From Actinomycetota bacterium (lineage in GTDB: Bacteria > Actinomycetota > Actinomycetes > Nanopelagicales > Nanopelagicaceae), in contig WLCU01000029.1 of assembly GCA_009705165.1 (NCBI GenBank), positions 1 to 9,881 on the forward strand: a stretch of 9,881 nucleotides of DNA, in the 5' to 3' direction. The translations under genes were made by a program, and so were the position numbers. Each line of letters begins with the position of its first letter. Positions within the stretch are counted from its first letter, which is position 1. Below are positions 6,232-9,881 of this stretch, one piece after another. The notes beneath the pieces are model-generated. The model did not search any database. It was not told the origin of the DNA and was given only the letters and a program-made list of their open reading frames with translations.

Positions 6232-8058
6232 ATGAGCCATTACACAGCCAACCTGCGCGATATCCAATTCTGCCTCTTTGACCTACTTGGACGCGAGAAA
6301 GTCATGGGTACCTCTTTATATAAAGATGTTGATCGTGACACCGCAATGGGCATGTTGGAAGAAATGAAGCGATTGTGCGAAAACGATCTTGCTGCATCTT
6401 TTGTTGAAGGCGATCGAATGGGAACAGATTTTAATAAAGCAACAGGTGATGTGAAGTTGCCTGCAAGTTTTATTAAGTCATACCAAGCCTATGTCGACGG
6501 AGAATGGTGGCGTCTTGATGCGCCTGTTGAACTTGGTGGAATGAAAGTTCCACCGTCGGTTCGTTGGGCAATCGCTGAAATGGTTTTGGGTTCTAATCCT
6601 GCAATTCATATCTATGCATCTGGTTATGCATTTGCCCAAGTTGCACATGTCTTAGGAACCGAAGAACAAAAACATTTAGCAAAGTTAATGGTTGAAAAAC
6701 ACTGGGGCGCAACTATGCAGTTGACCGAACCAGATGCAGGCTCAGATGTTGGCGCAGGTCGCAGCAAGGCTGTGCAGCAAGCTGATGGTTCGTGGCACAT
6801 CACCGGAACAAAACGATTTATTACTTCAGGTGATGCTGATCTGTACGAAAACATTATTCACTTTGTACTTGCACGCCGCGAAGGTGGCGGGCCAGGAACA
6901 AAGGGCCTTTCATTATTTCTAATTCCGAAATTTATGTTTGATCCTAAAACTGGCGAGCTTGGAAAGCGCAACGGGGTGTATGTAACTAACGTTGAACATA
7001 AGATGGGCTTAAATGTTTCATCTACCTGTGAAATTAATTTGGGTGAAAAAGAACCTGCAGTTGGTTACTTGCTGGGAGATGTGCATGAAGGTATTGCACA
7101 AATGTTTAAGGTAATTGAGTTTGCCCGCATGATGGTTGGAACTAAGGCTATTGCAACGCTTTCTGCGGGTTACCAGCAAGCACTTGCATATGCCAAGGTG
7201 CGTATCCAAGGCGGAGATATGAAAGTCATGAACGACAAAGCATCCCCGCGAGTAACGATTATTCATCACCCTGATGTGCGCCGTTCTTTAATGGTCCAAA
7301 AGTCTTATTCAGAAGGCATGCGCGCCCTTGTTTTATACACCGCATCTATTCAAGATGAAATCGAACTAGCTGAAGCAGCTGGCGATAAAGATCGCACTGC
7401 CGACATGATTGCACTTAATGATTTGTTGTTACCAATTGTTAAGGGTTACGGGTCAGAAAAATCTTGGACTTTGCTTGGTACTGAATCACTTCAGACTTTT
7501 GGTGGTTCTGGATTTACGCAGGATTGGCCACTAGAGCAGTATGTTCGCGATGCAAAGATTGATACTTTGTATGAAGGTACTACTGCGATTCAAGGTCTTG
7601 ATTTCTTTTTCCGAAAAATTGTGAAAGACGGTGGACGCGCTCTTGGTCTGCTTGGAAAAGAGATTCAAAAGTTTGCAGAATCGGGTGGTGCTAACGCTGA
7701 AGAGAAAACCGCACTACTCAAAGCTCTGGGTGATTTAAATGCAATTGTTGGTGTACTTGTGGGACATGCAATGGAATCACAAAGCGATGCGGCAAAGATC
7801 TACCAGGTTGGATTAAATACCTCTCGTTGCTTGATGGCAGTTGGCGACATTATTACTTCTTGGTTGTTGCTACGCCAAGCTGACATCGCAGTTGAAAAAC
7901 TTCCAACTGCAACTGGCAAAGATAAAGATTTCTATACCGGCAAGATTGCTTCGGCATCATTTTTCATTAAGAACTACCTTCCACACATCACTGCTGATCG
8001 CATAATTGTTGAAGCAACTGATGGCGCCATCATGGAATTGCCAGAAAGCGCCTTCTAG
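6232..8058 (+). CDS. fadE5: FadE5-like acyl-CoA dehydrogenase
   Basis: This 608-aa flavoenzyme would oxidise fatty acyl-CoA to trans-2-enoyl-CoA, the first step of beta-oxidation, passing electrons to ETF. It is the long actinobacterial type: the usual dehydrogenase core plus an N-terminal helical extension and a C-terminal helical domain of about 130 residues. The FAD/substrate region has QLTEPDAGSDVG (163-174) and FITSGDAD (196-203); the C-domain has ESLQTFGGSGFTQDWPLEQY and YEGTTAIQ. The catalytic base is probably E448 in LYEGT. The opening SHYTANLRD and closing IMELPESAF match M. tuberculosis FadE5 as I recall it, with nearly equal length (611 aa). I chose ATG 6232 over a TTG two codons upstream because family members begin MSHY. 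No SD is visible. It is divergent from dcd, and a transporter gene follows 17 bp later. FadE5 accepts a broad range of chain lengths; that range here is inferred. Confidence 0.93.
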   Translation: MSHYTANLRDIQFCLFDLLGREKVMGTSLYKDVDRDTAMGMLEEMKRLCENDLAASFVEGDRMGTDFNKATGDVKLPASFIKSYQAYVDGEWWRLDAPVELGGMKVPPSVRWAIAEMVLGSNPAIHIYASGYAFAQVAHVLGTEEQKHLAKLMVEKHWGATMQLTEPDAGSDVGAGRSKAVQQADGSWHITGTKRFITSGDADLYENIIHFVLARREGGGPGTKGLSLFLIPKFMFDPKTGELGKRNGVYVTNVEHKMGLNVSSTCEINLGEKEPAVGYLLGDVHEGIAQMFKVIEFARMMVGTKAIATLSAGYQQALAYAKVRIQGGDMKVMNDKASPRVTIIHHPDVRRSLMVQKSYSEGMRALVLYTASIQDEIELAEAAGDKDRTADMIALNDLLLPIVKGYGSEKSWTLLGTESLQTFGGSGFTQDWPLEQYVRDAKIDTLYEGTTAIQGLDFFFRKIVKDGGRALGLLGKEIQKFAESGGANAEEKTALLKALGDLNAIVGVLVGHAMESQSDAAKIYQVGLNTSRCLMAVGDIITSWLLLRQADIAVEKLPTATGKDKDFYTGKIASASFFIKNYLPHITADRIIVEATDGAIMELPESAF

Positions 8059-8063
8059 ACCGC

Positions 8064-8069
8064 TATCCT
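8064..8069 (+). promoter_or_regulatory. Candidate -10 element for the EamA transporter
   Basis: TATCCT fits TANNNT and ends 6 nt before the ATG at 8076, in the 17-bp gap after the acyl-CoA dehydrogenase stop. TTGCCA at 8038-8043 resembles a -35, but the 20-bp spacer is long. With no SD before the ATG, a leaderless transcript is plausible, although read-through from the upstream gene is equally possible. Confidence 0.35.
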
Positions 8070-8075
8070 TGCCGG

Positions 8076-8996
8076 ATGCTTACGCGCTATAAAGGGGAAA
8101 TCCTTACCTTACTTGGCGCTGTCTTTTTTTCATTTAATGGTGTTGTAGCTAAATTAGTTTTAACTTCAGGTCTTTCATCGATGCGTTTAACCCAAGTGCG
8201 TTGCGGTGGGGCCTTTATATTTCTTGGTCTTTATATTTTCTTACGTTATCGCGATAAGTTGAAAGCAAAAAGAGAAGATCTGCCCCTGCTTTTTGCTTAT
8301 GGAATCATTGGATTTCTGCTTGTCCAGGCGCTGTATTTCGTTGCTATTACTAGATTAAACGTCTCTGTTGCTTTGATTTTGGAGTTCACCGCACCTATTT
8401 GGATTGTGCTGTGGTTGCGCTTTGTAAAGCACAAAGTAGTTCCGCGGTTAATGTGGGTGGCAATCTTTTTAGCTTTTGGTGGCCTGGTTCTTATTGCCCA
8501 AGTGTGGAAAGGCAGAACTTTAGATCCCATTGGTGTTGCTGCAGCCTTACTTGATGGAATTGTTTTAGCCGCGTTTTTCTTGCTTGGTGAAAAACTAACA
8601 GCTAAGCGCGATGTCGAATCGCTAATGGTTTATGGCTTTGGTTTTGCTTCCCTTGGCTTGGCAATTGCAATGCCGTTGTGGTCGTACCCAACCGAAATCT
8701 TTACGCAATCAATGAATCTGCAAGGTCGTTTTGCCGCTTACAACATGCCGGGTTGGGTATTAATTGCGTGGGTAATTATTATGGGAACCATAGTTCCCTA
8801 TTTGTTAGTAGTTAAAGGTTTGAAATTACTTTCAGCGTCAACAAGCAGCGTTATGGGAATGGCTGAGCCCGTCTTAGCTGGAGTATTTGCGTGGATCTGG
8901 TTATCTGAAACGTGGAACTTCATCCAACTAGTTGGCGGAGTAACGGTGATTATTGGAATTATCTTGGCCGACAAAGCACGTTCTGCTGCGCATTAA
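8076..8996 (+). CDS. EamA/DMT superfamily transporter
   Basis: This 306-aa integral membrane protein has about ten hydrophobic helices arranged as two EamA repeats: residues about 7-140, ending in the typical FLAFGGLVLIAQ, and about 152-298, ending in VGGVTVIIGIILAD. Repeat signatures include NVSVALILEFTAPIWIVLW (95-113) in the first half and the matching TSSVMGMAEPVLAGVFAWIW (256-275) in the second, each preceding a conserved end-of-repeat helix. Family members export or import small metabolites such as amino acids, nucleobases or sugars; the substrate cannot be read from the sequence. The gene follows the acyl-CoA dehydrogenase by 17 bp and may share its mRNA, but a functional link is not evident. 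Its TAA directly abuts the stop codon of the converging dnaB, leaving no room for a terminator between them. Confidence 0.92.
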   Translation: MLTRYKGEILTLLGAVFFSFNGVVAKLVLTSGLSSMRLTQVRCGGAFIFLGLYIFLRYRDKLKAKREDLPLLFAYGIIGFLLVQALYFVAITRLNVSVALILEFTAPIWIVLWLRFVKHKVVPRLMWVAIFLAFGGLVLIAQVWKGRTLDPIGVAAALLDGIVLAAFFLLGEKLTAKRDVESLMVYGFGFASLGLAIAMPLWSYPTEIFTQSMNLQGRFAAYNMPGWVLIAWVIIMGTIVPYLLVVKGLKLLSASTSSVMGMAEPVLAGVFAWIWLSETWNFIQLVGGVTVIIGIILADKARSAAH

Positions 8997-9881
8997 TTAC
9001 GCGCCAAAAACTACGCCGTCAGTAGGTGGTGCTTCACGTTGTTGAGTCCAGTCTGTTCCGCCGCCAGGATTTTGTGGCATGTCATAGAAGCGTGCATAGT
9101 GAAGTTGAGCAGAAACTGTAATTGTCTTTGTAGGTCCATTACGGTGCTTAGCTACAATCAAATCCGCTTCGCCGGTACGGTTTTGTGAGTCATACATGTC
9201 ATCACGGTGCAGCAAGATAACCATGTCAGCATCTTGTTCGATGGAACCTGATTCACGTAGATCTGAAAGCATTGGCTTTTTATCGCTTCGCTGTTCAGGA
9301 GAACAGTTGAGCTGTGAGATAGCAATAACGGGGATATTGAGCTCTTTTGCCATCAATTTAAGGTGACGAGAGAACTCAGAGACTTCTTGTTGACGGTTTT
9401 CGACGCGCTTACCTGATGACATCAACTGCAAGTAGTCGATAACAATTAGCTTTAAATCATGACGTTGCTTTAAACGACGCGCCTTTGCGCGGATTTCCAT
9501 CATTGAAAGATTAGGTGAGTCATCGATAAATAAAGGTGCTTCAGAGATTTCACCCATACGACGTGCAAGTCGAGACCATTCATCATCAGATAATGTGCCG
9601 GCACGAATATTATTTAAACCCACACGTGCTTCGGCAGACAACATACGCATTGTGATTTCAGATTTAGACATTTCAAGTGAGAAGATCACTGAAGTTTGAC
9701 CATCATGAATCGATGCGTGACGTGCGATATCAAGGCCGAGAGTTGACTTACCAACTGCAGGACGCGCAGCCAAAATAATCATGTTGCCTGGATGAAATCC
9801 GTGCGTCAACGCATCAAGATCTTTAAATCCACTCTTCACACCTTCAATACCAACGCCTTTTGAAATTGCTTCAATCTCATC
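8997..9881 (-). CDS. dnaB: Replicative DNA helicase DnaB, C-terminal part (5'-truncated)
   Basis: The frame stays open to the right edge, adding 14 codons upstream of the in-frame GTG at 9839-9837. That GTG is therefore internal, and the N-terminal domain lies beyond the window. The visible 295 codons (294 residues plus stop) cover the RecA-like motor domain. From the window edge, the P-loop ARPAVGKST has its Lys at 9749-9747, and FSLEMS carries the catalytic Glu. LIVIDYLQLM is Walker B, followed by AISQLN, LSDLRESGSIEQDADMVILLHR and the arginine-finger region KHRNGPT. The hexameric helicase unwinds DNA ahead of the replisome and partners with DnaG and the polymerase clamp loader. The motor domain is continuous, so no intein interrupts it, unlike M. 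tuberculosis DnaB. A short Gly/Pro/Gln-rich tail (about the last 25 residues) follows the motor. It converges on the transporter gene with zero intergenic bases. Confidence 0.95.
   Translation of the reverse strand, partial: DEIEAISKGVGIEGVKSGFKDLDALTHGFHPGNMIILAARPAVGKSTLGLDIARHASIHDGQTSVIFSLEMSKSEITMRMLSAEARVGLNNIRAGTLSDDEWSRLARRMGEISEAPLFIDDSPNLSMMEIRAKARRLKQRHDLKLIVIDYLQLMSSGKRVENRQQEVSEFSRHLKLMAKELNIPVIAISQLNCSPEQRSDKKPMLSDLRESGSIEQDADMVILLHRDDMYDSQNRTGEADLIVAKHRNGPTKTITVSAQLHYARFYDMPQNPGGGTDWTQQREAPPTDGVVFGA

Noticed and set aside
8988..9004. GCGC/GCGC inverted repeat across the EamA-dnaB junction as a terminator
   Set aside because: Only a 4-bp stem and no T-run on either side.
9837..9839. 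GTG as the dnaB start
   Set aside because: The upstream 14 codons remain open, and DnaB needs an N-terminal domain, so the gene runs off the window.
8997..9881. Intein in dnaB, as found in some mycobacteria
   Set aside because: The P-loop and following motor motifs are continuous with no inserted domain in the visible part.
1..9881. A hidden novel multi-gene system, CRISPR array, mobile element or RNA gene
   Set aside because: Nearly all bases lie in recognisable conserved genes, gaps are under 100 bp, and I see no repeat arrays, transposase motifs or tRNA-like folds.

Overview
This window looks like ordinary chromosomal backbone from a low-GC, compact-genome actinobacterium. The FadE5-type acyl-CoA dehydrogenase, EtfD-type membrane Fe-S reductase, PhoP-like response regulator and long-form Dcd all resemble, from memory, proteins of mycobacteria and other actinobacteria. 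The DNA, however, is AT-leaning and almost gapless. That combination suggests a streamlined freshwater lineage such as the acI / Nanopelagicales group. This is an inference; no rRNA or other decisive marker is present. I see no mobile element, phage gene, CRISPR array, tRNA or rRNA.

Layout, left to right. Positions 2-1816 (+) hold a membrane-anchored Fe-S oxidoreductase of the EtfD/EMO type, cut at its 5' end by the window edge. Next comes a two-component pair: an OmpR/PhoB-family regulator (1868-2581, +) and, 6 bp later, its histidine kinase (2588-4069, +). The kinase overlaps tail to tail by 4 bp with a leftward cluster that reads, in transcription order, dcd (6137-5559), lemA (5516-4965) and an M48/HtpX-like protease (4965-4066). 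The last two share a TAATG stop/start. A 94-bp divergent spacer separates dcd from a rightward FadE5-like acyl-CoA dehydrogenase (6232-8058), followed 17 bp later by an EamA-family transporter (8076-8996). The transporter's stop codon directly abuts the stop of the replicative helicase gene dnaB (8997-9881, -), which is cut by the right edge.

How the genes relate. The most coherent functional link is fatty acid oxidation. The acyl-CoA dehydrogenase would reduce an electron-transfer flavoprotein (ETF, not in this window), and EtfD would pass those electrons to menaquinone. LemA plus an M48 protease is a recurrent envelope-associated pair of poorly known role. Dcd (dUMP supply) and DnaB belong to DNA replication. 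The two-component pair is probably an envelope or stress sensor.

The less routine observations are in the short gaps. Start sites mostly lack Shine-Dalgarno sequences, and several have a -10-like hexamer 6-7 nt before the start codon, suggesting leaderless mRNAs. A dyad lies between the divergent dcd and acyl-CoA dehydrogenase genes. Two small hairpins precede the response regulator, one of them covering its only SD-like sequence. I did not find a previously undescribed multi-gene system here.
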